A stretch of 64,000 bases of DNA from an uncultured Clostridia bacterium (GTDB lineage Bacteria > Bacillota > Clostridia > TANB77 > CAG-508), in contig CAKOTX010000005.1 in NCBI GenBank assembly GCA_934120315.1, forward strand, positions 43,419-107,418, read 5' to 3'. Positions 41,613-51,349 of this stretch are shown piece after piece. How positions within the stretch are numbered: the first letter of the stretch is position 1; every line of letters begins with the position of its first letter. The notes beneath the pieces were generated by a model that saw only the letters and a list, made by a program, of their open reading frames with translations, made no database searches and was not told the origin of the DNA. Both the position numbers and the translations under genes were made by a program.

Positions 41613-44240
41613 CTATAACCATTCACCATATTTTTTTATATATGCCTTCTTTATAAAACTTACAATCACAAAATATGCAATAACTAATCCCAATAAATAT
41701 AAATAATATACAGGTGGCAAAACTACAAAATTAAATGATTTTACACCATGTAATAAAATTGGTGTTATAATTGTTAATACTCCTGAAAATAAAGTCAATA
41801 ACATTAACTTTTTAGACGCATGCGATTCTACAAATGGCTTTTTACTTGTTCTTACATTATAGATAATCATTAGTTCTGTTATCAAACATGTTACAAACCA
41901 TGCTGTTTGGAAATATGCTTGTTTTTCTACTCCGTTATATCCTAAAATAAACCAGAATATAATAAATGAAACTACATCTATTATTGAACTTGTAATTCCC
42001 ATAACTTGCATAAATTTTGATATTCCTTTTGTATTCCATTTTTTAGGTTTTCTCAAAAATTCTTCGTCAACATTATCATATGGTATTCCTATTTGTGAAA
42101 AATCATATATAAAATCTTGTATTAACATTTGAATTGGTAGTAATGGCAAAAATGGTAAAAATACGCTTGCTATCATTATACTAAATACATCTCCAAAGTC
42201 TGAACTTAGAGCCATTTTCATGTATTTTATAATATTTCCATATACTTTTCTTCCTTCAATTACACCATCATATACAGCATTTAAATTTCTTTCAAGTAAA
42301 ATTATATCACTTGCTTCTTTAGCTATGTCTGTGGCTGTATTTACTGATATTCCTATATCTGCCTTATGTAGTGATGGTGAATCATTTACTCCATCTCCCA
42401 TATATCCAACTACATGTCCATTGTTTTTATATGTTGCAACAACTCTTTCCTTTTGTAATGGATTCAATCTTGCAAAAACATCTACTTCTTCAACTCGTTT
42501 TGCTAATTCTTCATCTGTCAATTTATCAATATCTGTTCCCAAAAGGATGTCATTTCCATTTAGACCAGCCAAATTACAAATATTTTTTGTAGCATATGGA
42601 TTGTCTCCTGTTAATATTTTTGTTTTTACACCTATTTTGCGTAATTTATTAAGTGTATTTGCAACACCTTTTTTTGGTGGATCTAAAAATCCTATAAAAC
42701 CAATAAATGTCATATCCTTTTCATATGAACTGTCTAAAACATCTACACCTGGATAATCTCTTTTTTCTGCTAATGCTATAACTTGCATTCCTGTTTCTGC
42801 AAGCTCTTTTGCCTTTGCCTCTACTTTTTCTATTATTTCTTGTGTAATTTCTTCTAGCTGTCCATTTCGTTTTACTTTTGTACAACTTTTTATTATTTCT
42901 TCTAGTGCTCCTTTGGTAATCATTCTATATTGTGAACCGTTTTTTACAATTACACTCATTTTCTTACGGTCATAGTCAAATGGTATTTCATCTACTTTTT
43001 CGTATTTTGCAATTTTTTCTTCTATTTGATGTTGTTTTCCATATGCAAGAATTGCTCTATCTACTAAGTTTTTCATTCCAGTTCCATAAAAACTATTTAA
43101 ATATGCATATTCCAGTATGTTTATATTTTCTTTTCCTTCAATGTCTATATATTTTTGCAATGTTATTTTATCCTCTGTTAGAGTTCCTGTTTTATCTGTA
43201 CATAATATATCAATTGCTCCTAAATTTTGAATTGATTCTATTTTTTTTACTAATGTTTTCTTTTTTGCTAGTGATTTGCTTCCTTTTGTTAAATTTACAT
43301 TTACAATCATAGGTAACATACTTGGCGTAATTCCTACAGCTACTGATAATGCAAAAAGAATTGCTTCATTAAAGTTTCCTTTAATCACTCCATTAACTAT
43401 TAATACCACTAAACATACCGCAATCATGTATTTTATTAACATATTTGTAATGCTCTTCATACCTTTTTCGAAATTTGTACTTTCTTTTTTGACATCTACT
43501 TCTTTTCCCATTTTGCCTAGATATGTATCAAAACCTGTTCTAATTACTATTGCTGTAGCTTTTCCACTAATAACACTCGCTCCCATTAAGCAAATATTTT
43601 CTATATCAAATATTTCTTTTGCCTCTTCTTCTAATATTGTTTTCTTTTCAATTGGTGCACTTTCGCCTGTAAATACTGATTGATTTATGAATAAGTCTTT
43701 ACTTTCTATAATCCTTACATCTGCCGGAATTATTGCTCCTGCATTCAAACTTATAATATCTCCAAGTACTACATTTTCTACTCTAATTTCTTGTTCTTTG
43801 TTTCCTCTTACTACATTTGTTTTTGAGGTAATTCTATTTTTTAATTGTTTATTAAATTTATATACCGAATAATCTTGTACAAACCTAATGTTAGCACTAA
43901 TAAATGCTATTGCAACAATAATTGCCGAACCTAATTTATCTCCTAAGCAGAAATTTATTATTGCTAAAAATATTAATATAATAATGAACTGATCTTTAAA
44001 TGATTTTAAATAAAAATAAAACCAGTTTTTATTATCTTCTTTTACAACTTTATTTTTTCCATTTTGCTCTAATCTTTGATTAGCTTCTTTTGCACTAAGT
44101 CCATTTTCATTACTTTTATATTTTTTTAATGTTTCTTCTTTTGTGAGTTTTGCTTCTTTTATGTATTCTGTTAAATCTTCTTTATCATTAACTTTTATTA
44201 AATTCTTTTTTGCTTTTTTTATATCAAAAATTTGAATCAT
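41613..44240 (-). CDS. mgtA: P-type ATPase, MgtA-type, second copy
   Basis: An 875-residue MgtA-class ATPase, clearly homologous to the protein at 2231-4843. It has FTGESAPIEKK, CTDKTGTLTEDKITLQ with the phosphorylated Asp, MGDGVNDSPSLHKADIG, and the C-terminal block DFGDVFSIMIASVFLPF. An N-terminal extension of about 20 residues precedes the family start. GGGGGA precedes ATG. It starts 20 bp after the methyltransferase gene and has no long leader of its own, unlike copy 1. Confidence 0.88.
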   Translation of the reverse strand: MIQIFDIKKAKKNLIKVNDKEDLTEYIKEAKLTKEETLKKYKSNENGLSAKEANQRLEQNGKNKVVKEDNKNWFYFYLKSFKDQFIIILIFLAIINFCLGDKLGSAIIVAIAFISANIRFVQDYSVYKFNKQLKNRITSKTNVVRGNKEQEIRVENVVLGDIISLNAGAIIPADVRIIESKDLFINQSVFTGESAPIEKKTILEEEAKEIFDIENICLMGASVISGKATAIVIRTGFDTYLGKMGKEVDVKKESTNFEKGMKSITNMLIKYMIAVCLVVLIVNGVIKGNFNEAILFALSVAVGITPSMLPMIVNVNLTKGSKSLAKKKTLVKKIESIQNLGAIDILCTDKTGTLTEDKITLQKYIDIEGKENINILEYAYLNSFYGTGMKNLVDRAILAYGKQHQIEEKIAKYEKVDEIPFDYDRKKMSVIVKNGSQYRMITKGALEEIIKSCTKVKRNGQLEEITQEIIEKVEAKAKELAETGMQVIALAEKRDYPGVDVLDSSYEKDMTFIGFIGFLDPPKKGVANTLNKLRKIGVKTKILTGDNPYATKNICNLAGLNGNDILLGTDIDKLTDEELAKRVEEVDVFARLNPLQKERVVATYKNNGHVVGYMGDGVNDSPSLHKADIGISVNTATDIAKEASDIILLERNLNAVYDGVIEGRKVYGNIIKYMKMALSSDFGDVFSIMIASVFLPFLPLLPIQMLIQDFIYDFSQIGIPYDNVDEEFLRKPKKWNTKGISKFMQVMGITSSIIDVVSFIIFWFILGYNGVEKQAYFQTAWFVTCLITELMIIYNVRTSKKPFVESHASKKLMLLTLFSGVLTIITPILLHGVKSFNFVVLPPVYYLYLLGLVIAYFVIVSFIKKAYIKKYGEWL

Positions 44241-44260
44241 TTGTATTTTCCCCCTAAAAC

Positions 44261-45148
44261 TTATCTTAACTTTTTTATTTTTGCTACAAAAAATCCTTCA
44301 TATTTTTCTGTTGGGCAAACAGTAACTGTTCCAGAAATTCTACTTGGTAATACTTCAATATCTTGCACTGTTATTGGTTCTATTTGTGCATTTCCTTTTG
44401 ATAACACTCTTTCTAAAACTTTCTCATTTTCTTGTTTTAAAATAGAACATGTTGAATATACCATTTCTCCTCCTGGTTTTAATATTTTTAATGCTTTTCT
44501 TAGTAATTCTTCTTGAAATTTTACTGATCTTTCAACTAATTCTTGGCTAAAGTTTTTATCAAATATATTTTCTGTTCCACTTCCACTACATGGGGCATCT
44601 AATAAAATTTTATCAAATGAAAAATAATCACTTAATTTTCGTGCATCCTCTACCATTACATTTGCTGATTTTACGCCTTGTTTTTGCAAATTAAATTTTA
44701 ATCTTTCTGCTCTTATTTTATTTTTTTCACATGCTGTTATATATACTTTATTTTCTGTTAATGCTGCTATTTCTGTAGTTTTCCCTCCAGGTGCAGCTGT
44801 CATGTCTAATATATTTTCTCCAGCTTTTGGTTTTAATATAATTGGTGGCAACATTGATGATAAGCTTTGCAAATATATTTCTCCATTCTCGTACATTTCA
44901 AGTTTTCTTATCTCTTCTTCTCTTGCATTTTTTATAATTAAAGCATTTTCATACCATGATACAGTTTCATATTCAATTTGAGCTTCATCTAATTTTTCTT
45001 TTACTTTTTCTAATGATGTTTTTAAATTATTGGCTCTTAAAGTTACAGGCCTTTGAACTTTATATCCATTTTCTATTTTAGCTGATATTTCTTCTCCATA
45101 TTGCTCAATTAATAAATCTTTTAAAAATTGTGGTATTTGTTTTTCCAT
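44261..45148 (-). CDS. RsmB/RsmF-type (NOL1/NOP2/Sun) RNA cytosine-5 methyltransferase
   Basis: A 295-residue SAM-dependent enzyme that makes 5-methylcytosine in RNA. SAM binding is in LDMTAAPGGKTTEIAAL, and the two catalytic cysteines are in DAPCSGSGT and STCSILKQENE. It lacks the N-terminal NusB-like domain of RsmB and the long C-terminal RNA-binding extension of RsmF, so it is a short form. AAGGAAG precedes ATG. Exact rRNA position unknown. Confidence 0.9.
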   Translation of the reverse strand: MEKQIPQFLKDLLIEQYGEEISAKIENGYKVQRPVTLRANNLKTSLEKVKEKLDEAQIEYETVSWYENALIIKNAREEEIRKLEMYENGEIYLQSLSSMLPPIILKPKAGENILDMTAAPGGKTTEIAALTENKVYITACEKNKIRAERLKFNLQKQGVKSANVMVEDARKLSDYFSFDKILLDAPCSGSGTENIFDKNFSQELVERSVKFQEELLRKALKILKPGGEMVYSTCSILKQENEKVLERVLSKGNAQIEPITVQDIEVLPSRISGTVTVCPTEKYEGFFVAKIKKLR

Positions 45149-45198
45149 ATTTATCTTCCTTCTTTTTTTCTAGCATTATTTTAGCACACAAAATAAAA

Positions 45199-45220
45199 AA
45201 GCACAATATTTTTTGTGCTT
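45199..45220 (-). terminator. Terminator of the 345-aa gene
   Basis: AAGCACAA and TTGTGCTT form an 8-bp stem, followed on the minus strand by TTTTATTTT. Confidence 0.75.
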
Positions 45221-45223
45221 CTT

Positions 45224-46261
45224 TTATACTTCCCAATCATCATCAAATTCATGTTTTTTTCTCTTAAAAGACTCTGGTTCAATATCATTAAATCTAGCTT
45301 TCATCTCATTTAATGATGCTTTTAATTCAAGAAAATCTTCCAATGTTGATATTCCTTTTTGGGTAAATATTTCTGATATTGAAAAATCATCTATAACATC
45401 TTGGTTAATATTGTTCAATACTTTGTCTGATAATCTTTCTAATGCTTCAAAATCTTTGTTTTTTAATACATTAGATTTTATATACAATCTTTTTAAATTC
45501 ACTATACTTTGATATTGTTCACTCGCTTTTTCCATGTCTTCTAAAAACATTTCTTGCCATCTTTTTTTCTTACTATCACTTGCTTTTTCAAACAAATTAT
45601 TTTCAATTTTTTCTCCAAAATAGATTTTTCTCATCATTATTAACATTTTTAATCTATATTCAGCAATAATCATTTCCTCTACTAACTGGTTTTGATATTG
45701 TTCACTAAAATTTTCTTTTTGAGAACTTATTGTTTTTATGTATCTATAATAATCATCTAATTTGCTTTTAGAAATTTCATTTATTGGTTTGTTAAAATCA
45801 ATTTGCATATTGTTATTTTGCTTTTTTATCTCACTTAACCAGTATAGATTTTTTATTAAAGGAATCTGCTCTTCATATTTTCTTTCAAATTCAGAATATT
45901 TCGTTTCTAATTCTATTTTTGACATTATATCTTCTTGAGAAGATTTTTCAGCAAGTCCTCCTAATTCTTTTAATCCTTCTAATAAATCTAAATATTCTTT
46001 TATTATTGCTGATGCTCCTGAAAATTCTTCTGGATTAATACTATTTAAAACTAAACCAAATGTCTTCAATTCTATCTTTTTTTCTTGTATTTTTCCTGGT
46101 ATAGTTTCATTAATATCCTCAACAGCTTCCGAATCTGCAAAACTTACTTCATCTTCTTTTTCTTCTTTAAACATAAAATCGAATATTCCACTTTTTTTCT
46201 TTTTCACATTTGTAACATTACTATTTAAATCATCTTTAAACATGAAATCAAATATTCCCAT
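45224..46261 (-). CDS. Hypothetical protein with duplicated N-terminal motif, 345 aa
   Basis: I do not recognise this protein. The motif GIFDFMFK occurs twice near the N-terminus (residues 2-9 and 25-32), each copy followed by acidic residues, and separated by a lysine-rich linker. The rest is strongly helical and charged, probably with coiled coils (about 85-340), without membrane segments. AGGAGG precedes ATG. It is a single gene with its own terminator. The repeated motif looks like a short docking or membrane-targeting sequence; this is inference. Confidence 0.8.
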   Translation of the reverse strand: MGIFDFMFKDDLNSNVTNVKKKKSGIFDFMFKEEKEDEVSFADSEAVEDINETIPGKIQEKKIELKTFGLVLNSINPEEFSGASAIIKEYLDLLEGLKELGGLAEKSSQEDIMSKIELETKYSEFERKYEEQIPLIKNLYWLSEIKKQNNNMQIDFNKPINEISKSKLDDYYRYIKTISSQKENFSEQYQNQLVEEMIIAEYRLKMLIMMRKIYFGEKIENNLFEKASDSKKKRWQEMFLEDMEKASEQYQSIVNLKRLYIKSNVLKNKDFEALERLSDKVLNNINQDVIDDFSISEIFTQKGISTLEDFLELKASLNEMKARFNDIEPESFKRKKHEFDDDWEV

Positions 46262-46323
46262 TTTTTCCTCCTATTTAGCTTACATATTATATCATGTTTA
46301 TGTGAACTTTTCAATATTAAAAT

Positions 46324-46363
46324 GAAAAAAACACCTACCTTCCAATTTGAAAGATAGGTGTTT
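46324..46363 (-). terminator. Terminator of the SBP/OmpA fusion gene
   Basis: AAACACCTA pairs with TAGGTGTTT within a longer imperfect stem, followed by a run of eight T residues on the minus strand. Confidence 0.8.
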
Positions 46364-46380
46364 AGAAGTATTAAGTTGTG

Positions 46381-48027
46381 TTAATTGCCTTCGCCTTGAT
46401 AAAAGAAAATCTGGCAGTTTCTATTTGCCTGACGTCCTTCAGCAGTGTCATTAGAAGCAATTGGCTTGTCTCCACCATTACCTTTGGTGATGATACGACT
46501 TTCTTCAATTCCGTGTGCAACCAGATATTCTTTTACTCGTTCTGCACGCATCTCTGAAAGCACATAATCTGCATCATTGCTCACGGTATTGGGTGCCAAA
46601 GAAATGTTACCTTCAACCGTAATTACCATACGATTAAGCACTTTCGCAACCTTTACAAACTCATCAAGCATTGCTTCATTTTCAGCATCATATCCTGCAA
46701 GGAAATCTGCAGTATTAGCTTGGAACAATACCTGAGCCGTCTTAGAAATCAAAGCTTCCCTGTCAACTGCCTCTTCAGTTGCAATAACTCCACTCTGGTC
46801 ATCAATTTCTTCATTATCCCATTTGCTTTCAAGTTCTTGCAAATACGTAGAATCAAAAAGTTTGCTGACATAATCAGCATCTGTTTCAAATCCTAACTGT
46901 TGCCAAATCTTGCAGAAATCACTGTAAATCTGAGGAGCAATTTCCATTACTTCAAGGTTCTTTTTATATCCTAGATACTTGGAATCATTAAGAACTTCTT
47001 TCATGGTTTCATCATCATATCCAGCAAAATCAGGAATAGATGCACGAATAACATCATAAGCTTCAGAAATATTATTTCCAGAATTAATGTCATTCACAAC
47101 CGAAATTGTTCCATCAATAATTTCTTTGACAACTTCAGGATTTTTAGTTGCAAACTCTTTGTTTACTACGAGTGCATCAATAACCAGGTATTCTGCATTT
47201 TCTGTAGAAAACAACAGATGGCTTTCTTCTGCATTCATTGCAGTAGTCATATCCCAAGTAGAAACAGCACCAGCTTTTCCATGCACAAAGGCATCTACTG
47301 CCTCCTGTGTAGAGTCATAAAGTGCAAAATTATTGATGATATTCTGAACTTGTTCATCAGACAAATTGCTTTCATTCAAAAGCCAAACCGGAATTGCAGT
47401 AGATACAGAATTGCGTGCCATTGCAATTTTAGTGTTTGCCAAAGATTCAATGCTCTGATAATCCTGGTTTGCAACAATGCCATCTCCACCAGTAGATGTA
47501 TCAGTAAAATATGGAATGACCACATCGATTCCTGCATCTTCAAGCTGTTTAACCACCAAAGACATTTTGTTGACAGTCATGAAGAAGAAATCGATCTTTC
47601 CCTCTTCAAAATCTTTAACAATAGTATCATCATTGTCTTCAACACTAATGTTAACATTTAACCCTGCTTTGTCAAAATAAGAACCTTTTTGTGTGGTATT
47701 TCCTCCATTTGCAATCAATGCAGCTGTGTACCCGCCAAAACTATTGCAATATCCTCTTGCCTCCACAGTATTGTTAGTTTTCACCGTTTCAGAATTTGCT
47801 TTTTCTTCTTTTGAAGAAGTTTGCTGCGAATTTACCTGAGAAACTACTTCAGAAACTGCACTTGGAACATTCTTATCAGTGCTTTTATTATCGCTTTGTT
47901 TAAACAGTAACATTGCAATTAATGTAATCAAAACAATAAGCAAAATAATAATTGCCCCAATAATAAGCTTTCCAACAACATTAAGACTTCTCCGTTGCTT
48001 TTTCATTATGTCTAATACTCCCTTCAT
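46381..48027 (-). CDS. Fusion of an NMT1/SsuA-like substrate-binding domain and an OmpA-like domain
   Basis: A protein of about 548 residues. One N-terminal membrane helix (NVVGKLIIGAIIILLIVLIT) and a Ser/Thr/Lys-rich linker are followed by a periplasmic-binding-like domain (about 90-390) resembling NMT1/SsuA proteins (YFDKAGLNVNI, GKIDFFFMTVNKMS). The last 120 residues are OmpA/MotB-like: VTVEGNISLAPN, LSEMRAERVKEYLVAHGIEESRI, then GRQANRNCQIFF. The start at 48027 follows AAGGTG; an ATG 24 bases further in is also possible. No ABC ATPase or permease is adjacent. Base composition is richer in G+C than the neighbours, suggesting transfer. Confidence 0.85.
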   Translation of the reverse strand: MKGVLDIMKKQRRSLNVVGKLIIGAIIILLIVLITLIAMLLFKQSDNKSTDKNVPSAVSEVVSQVNSQQTSSKEEKANSETVKTNNTVEARGYCNSFGGYTAALIANGGNTTQKGSYFDKAGLNVNISVEDNDDTIVKDFEEGKIDFFFMTVNKMSLVVKQLEDAGIDVVIPYFTDTSTGGDGIVANQDYQSIESLANTKIAMARNSVSTAIPVWLLNESNLSDEQVQNIINNFALYDSTQEAVDAFVHGKAGAVSTWDMTTAMNAEESHLLFSTENAEYLVIDALVVNKEFATKNPEVVKEIIDGTISVVNDINSGNNISEAYDVIRASIPDFAGYDDETMKEVLNDSKYLGYKKNLEVMEIAPQIYSDFCKIWQQLGFETDADYVSKLFDSTYLQELESKWDNEEIDDQSGVIATEEAVDREALISKTAQVLFQANTADFLAGYDAENEAMLDEFVKVAKVLNRMVITVEGNISLAPNTVSNDADYVLSEMRAERVKEYLVAHGIEESRIITKGNGGDKPIASNDTAEGRQANRNCQIFFYQGEGN

Positions 48028-48074
48028 GTTGTGCACCTTTAAACAAGGTACTTAATAAAATTTATGCAGTTGAT

Positions 48075-48103
48075 ATTATATATCTTTTTCTATTTTATGT
48101 CAA
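48075..48103 (-). promoter_or_regulatory. Perfect consensus promoter of the SBP/OmpA fusion gene
   Basis: On the minus strand TTGACA, 17-bp spacer, TATAAT. It overlaps the last codons of feoB. Confidence 0.85.
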
Positions 48104-50114
48104 TACATTTCCTGCATCCTTCACACTGACTGCATTTTTGTTTGGAAGTTAATAGCATAAAGAATATCACCCCAATAATTCCTAATATAATGAAATTCCA
48201 AATATTAAAACTTCCATTTTCAATTCTACTTCCAACTTGATAAATCAATACTGCTAAACTCCAGGCAAATACAATTTGGAAAACTACTACTTTTAGCATT
48301 TTTTCAAATGTTCCAAGTTCCTTTTCCAATGCTCCAATAGCTCCAAAACATGGTGCACTAAACAAATTAAATACCATAAAAGCATATGCTGAAGCTGGTG
48401 TAAAAAAGCTAAAAATTCCTGTTTTAAAAATTTGTCCACTTGCCTCTTCTGAAAGTCCTGCAATTACAGTCATTGATGATATTACCTGTTCTTTTGCCAC
48501 AAGTCCTTGAATAGCAGAAACTGTTGCTCCCCAGCTATTAACACCTAGCATTGGATAAAACATCCAAGAAATTGCTCTTCCAATCCATGAAAGTATACTG
48601 GTTTCAACATTTACTCCATATTCAAGTTTAAAAGAAAAAGAAAGCAAAAACCAAATAATTATTGAACACATTAAAATAACACTTCCTGCTCTTTTTATAA
48701 ATGAAATTGTTTTATCAAATACATCTTTAAAGACATATTTAGTACTAGGAAGCTTATATTCAGGTAATTCAGAAATATATGTACTATTATTGTTTTTATA
48801 AATCCATTTTTTCATAACCATTGCACTTAAAATTATAATAGTTATTGCCAAAAAGTATAAAGAGGCAGACATTAGTCCAGAATATTTATCAAAAAAATAT
48901 CCAGAAAACATTGCAATTACTGGTAATTTAGCACTGCATGGAATAAATGGAGTTAGAATTGCAGTCATTTCTCTTTCATTAGAATTTTCTATAATTCGTG
49001 TTCCCATAATACCAGGAACACTACAGCCTGAACCAATTATGAATGGAATTAAACTTTTTCCGCTCAACCCAATTTTTCTAAAAATTTTATCCAGCAACAA
49101 TGCTATTCTTGACATATACCCAGTTGTTTCTAAGACAGATATACATGTAAACAGTATTATTAATTGTGGAATAAATCCAAGTACTGAGCCAACTCCAGCT
49201 ATAATTCCATCAACAATTAAGCTATTTAACCATTCCGATACATTTAAATTTTCTAATACTCCTCTAACATTTTGACTTAAATTTTGTATTGCTTGTGATA
49301 TAAAATCCACAGTAAATCTGCCTACAACTCCCACAGATAAATAATATACACAAAACATTATTCCAACAAATATAGGAAAAGCAAGCCACTTATTTAAGAA
49401 TATTTTGTCCAATTTATCTGACATATTTTCTTGTGACTTGCTTACATTTTTTATTATTACATTCTTTTTTATATTTTCTATAAAATTATATCTTTCTGTT
49501 GCAATTATTTCTTCAAATTCACTATCTTCTTCTAATTGTTTTATTGCAACAAACCTTTTATTCGGAATTTGTAATTCTAATTCTTTTTGTTTGATTTTTT
49601 GCTCTGTTTGTACATCATAAAAACTCAAATTTCTCTTTTTATTAGGTTCTCCAATTTCAATAATCAGCCTATCTATTCCTGTTCCTTTTAATGCTGATAT
49701 CTTTAAAACTTTAGTCTGCAAACTTCTTTCTAGCTCTTTTTCATTTATAATAAATCCCTTTTTCTCTAATATATCAACCATATTTAAAGCTATTATTATT
49801 TTACAATCAAGTTCTAATAATTGTGTTGTTAGATATAAGCTTCTTTCCAATGATGTACTATCAATAATATTGATAATTACATCTGGCTTTTCCTCTAATA
49901 TAAACTTTTTTGAGACCTCTTCTTCTATACTGTATGGACTTAAAGAATAAATGCCAGGTAAATCAACTAACTCATAATCAGTATTTTTTATAATTCCTAC
50001 CTTTTTTTCTATTGTTACTCCAGGCCAGTTTCCAATCTTGGCATTCATTCCTGTTAAAGTATTAAATAAAGTAGTTTTACCACTATTTTGATTTCCAACT
50101 AGAGCAATTTTCAT
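48090..50114 (-). CDS. feoB: Ferrous iron transporter FeoB
   Basis: A 674-residue Fe2+ transporter with an N-terminal G domain and C-terminal membrane domain. G1 is GNQNSGKTT (clostridial Gln variant of GNPNxGKT), G3 DLPGIYSLS, G4 NMVD. Two Gate-type blocks (GSGCSVPGIMGTR and CSAKLPVIAMFSGY) carry the conserved cysteines. A C-terminal cysteine-rich tail (KCSQCEGCRKC) is typical of anaerobes. It follows feoA by 14 bp. Confidence 0.96.
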   Translation of the reverse strand: MKIALVGNQNSGKTTLFNTLTGMNAKIGNWPGVTIEKKVGIIKNTDYELVDLPGIYSLSPYSIEEEVSKKFILEEKPDVIINIIDSTSLERSLYLTTQLLELDCKIIIALNMVDILEKKGFIINEKELERSLQTKVLKISALKGTGIDRLIIEIGEPNKKRNLSFYDVQTEQKIKQKELELQIPNKRFVAIKQLEEDSEFEEIIATERYNFIENIKKNVIIKNVSKSQENMSDKLDKIFLNKWLAFPIFVGIMFCVYYLSVGVVGRFTVDFISQAIQNLSQNVRGVLENLNVSEWLNSLIVDGIIAGVGSVLGFIPQLIILFTCISVLETTGYMSRIALLLDKIFRKIGLSGKSLIPFIIGSGCSVPGIMGTRIIENSNEREMTAILTPFIPCSAKLPVIAMFSGYFFDKYSGLMSASLYFLAITIIILSAMVMKKWIYKNNNSTYISELPEYKLPSTKYVFKDVFDKTISFIKRAGSVILMCSIIIWFLLSFSFKLEYGVNVETSILSWIGRAISWMFYPMLGVNSWGATVSAIQGLVAKEQVISSMTVIAGLSEEASGQIFKTGIFSFFTPASAYAFMVFNLFSAPCFGAIGALEKELGTFEKMLKVVVFQIVFAWSLAVLIYQVGSRIENGSFNIWNFIILGIIGVIFFMLLTSKQKCSQCEGCRKCIDIK

Positions 50115-50128
50115 TTTGCATATCCTCC

Positions 50129-50371
50129 TTAGTTTATCAATTCAACTTTTATCTTAGATAAGTCTTCTTTACGAATACATAATTCGTAATCTCTTAAACT
50201 TATATCAATAGGGTCTCCCATTGGTGCAATTTTTTTAATAGTTATTATTACTCCTTTTGTTACTCCCATATCTAAAAGATGCCTCTTAATTGCTCTATTT
50301 GTTCCTTCTATTCTTAATACTCGCCCTTTTTGTCCAATTTTTAACTCTGATAAATTACATTGTATTTTCAT
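50129..50371 (-). CDS. feoA: FeoA protein
   Basis: An 80-residue SH3-like FeoA, the small cytoplasmic partner of FeoB. LKIGQKGRVLRIEG and KRHLLDMGVTKGVIITIKKIAPMGDPIDISLRDYELCIRKED match the family closely when read piece by piece. First gene of feoAB; I see no clear iron-box operator upstream. Confidence 0.95.
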   Translation of the reverse strand: MKIQCNLSELKIGQKGRVLRIEGTNRAIKRHLLDMGVTKGVIITIKKIAPMGDPIDISLRDYELCIRKEDLSKIKVELIN

Positions 50372-50408
50372 ATTTTATATATATTATAATTTTATAAAAA
50401 TATTCATA

Positions 50409-50450
50409 AAAAAGTAGCGATTTTGAAAATTCAAAACCGCTACTTTTTTT
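50409..50450 (-). terminator. Terminator of the FGE-like gene
   Basis: AAAAGTAGCG pairs with CGCTACTTTT in a stem of about 17 bp, followed by a T-run on the minus strand. It directly precedes the feoA leader. Confidence 0.85.
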
Positions 50451-51256
50451 CATTCAACGCAAAGAGCTATCCGAAAACAATATTCAGATTCAGAATAAAT
50501 AGTACCTGCAAAACGTGTCGTTGCATTATATTCTTTTTTTCTATCAAATTTTGTTCCTCTAATAATTACAACAAAATCACCCTTTCTCTCTGCTGTTATT
50601 TTGCTTTCATTTCCAGCAAAATTCAAAATCCGATTAATACTTTGTTTTTCTTTCCATTCAGAATTATTTTCAATATCAAACTCACAAGATTCTTTAAACC
50701 ATTCCAATACAGAATCATATTCGGAGCCCAAAAGCAAATGACTATCAATTGAATCATTTTTTTCAAACTCCCTTGCATATCGTAATGCCCAATAATAAGA
50801 AGCTCGAAAAACCTCTTGACTTTTTACTGACTGAATTTCTCCTGTTTTTTTATTTTTAGTAATGTCATATCTTGAAATATAAAATCCTCCGTACTTTTTT
50901 ACACTAGCTATTCTTTTCTCGAAATTTTTTCCGTCTTTAGATTTACTGACATCATTTCTACCAGGATATTTTCTTCTCCCAAACTTTTCATTAAAGAGGG
51001 CACCATCAACTGTTCCATTTGATTTCAGGCAACCAACCGGAATCCATACAAACTGACTTTTGTCACTAAATCTTTCAATTACAAAACCATTATTCCATTC
51101 ACCACAAACATGTCTGTAACCTTCTGGAATAGGAGGATTAGTATAATCTCCATATTCATTTTTTACTGCACAAATTACAATTTTACCTGATTCTTCTAAA
51201 ACCTTGAATTCAATACCATCTTCCGCTTTAAGCATTAATTCTCTAAACCGATCCAT
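50450..51256 (-). CDS. Formylglycine-generating-enzyme-like (SUMF1 fold) protein
   Basis: A 268-residue protein resembling the FGE/SUMF1 fold. PEGYRHVCGEWNNGFVIE and FVWIPVG precede the block KKYGGFYISRYDITK. A YYWALRYAREFE helix, ending near LLGSEYDSVLEW, and a late RFAGTIYSESEYCFRIALCVE complete the pattern. I cannot point to the copper-binding cysteine pair of true FGE, so enzymatic activity is doubtful. In gut Firmicutes such proteins are often of phage or surface origin; that is family knowledge. Monocistronic, with own promoter. Confidence 0.68.
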   Translation of the reverse strand: MDRFRELMLKAEDGIEFKVLEESGKIVICAVKNEYGDYTNPPIPEGYRHVCGEWNNGFVIERFSDKSQFVWIPVGCLKSNGTVDGALFNEKFGRRKYPGRNDVSKSKDGKNFEKRIASVKKYGGFYISRYDITKNKKTGEIQSVKSQEVFRASYYWALRYAREFEKNDSIDSHLLLGSEYDSVLEWFKESCEFDIENNSEWKEKQSINRILNFAGNESKITAERKGDFVVIIRGTKFDRKKEYNATTRFAGTIYSESEYCFRIALCVE

Positions 51257-51319
51257 TGTTAGCCTCCGTCTAATTGTATTTTATCGTTTTTTCTACTTAG
51301 CTTTTTGCCAACTTTAATG

Positions 51320-51348
51320 ATTATAGCACATTTCTTAAATTTTTTCAA
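51320..51348 (-). promoter_or_regulatory. Promoter of the FGE-like gene
   Basis: On the minus strand TTGAAA, 17-bp spacer, TATAAT with TGC upstream. Confidence 0.75.
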
Positions 51349-51349
51349 C

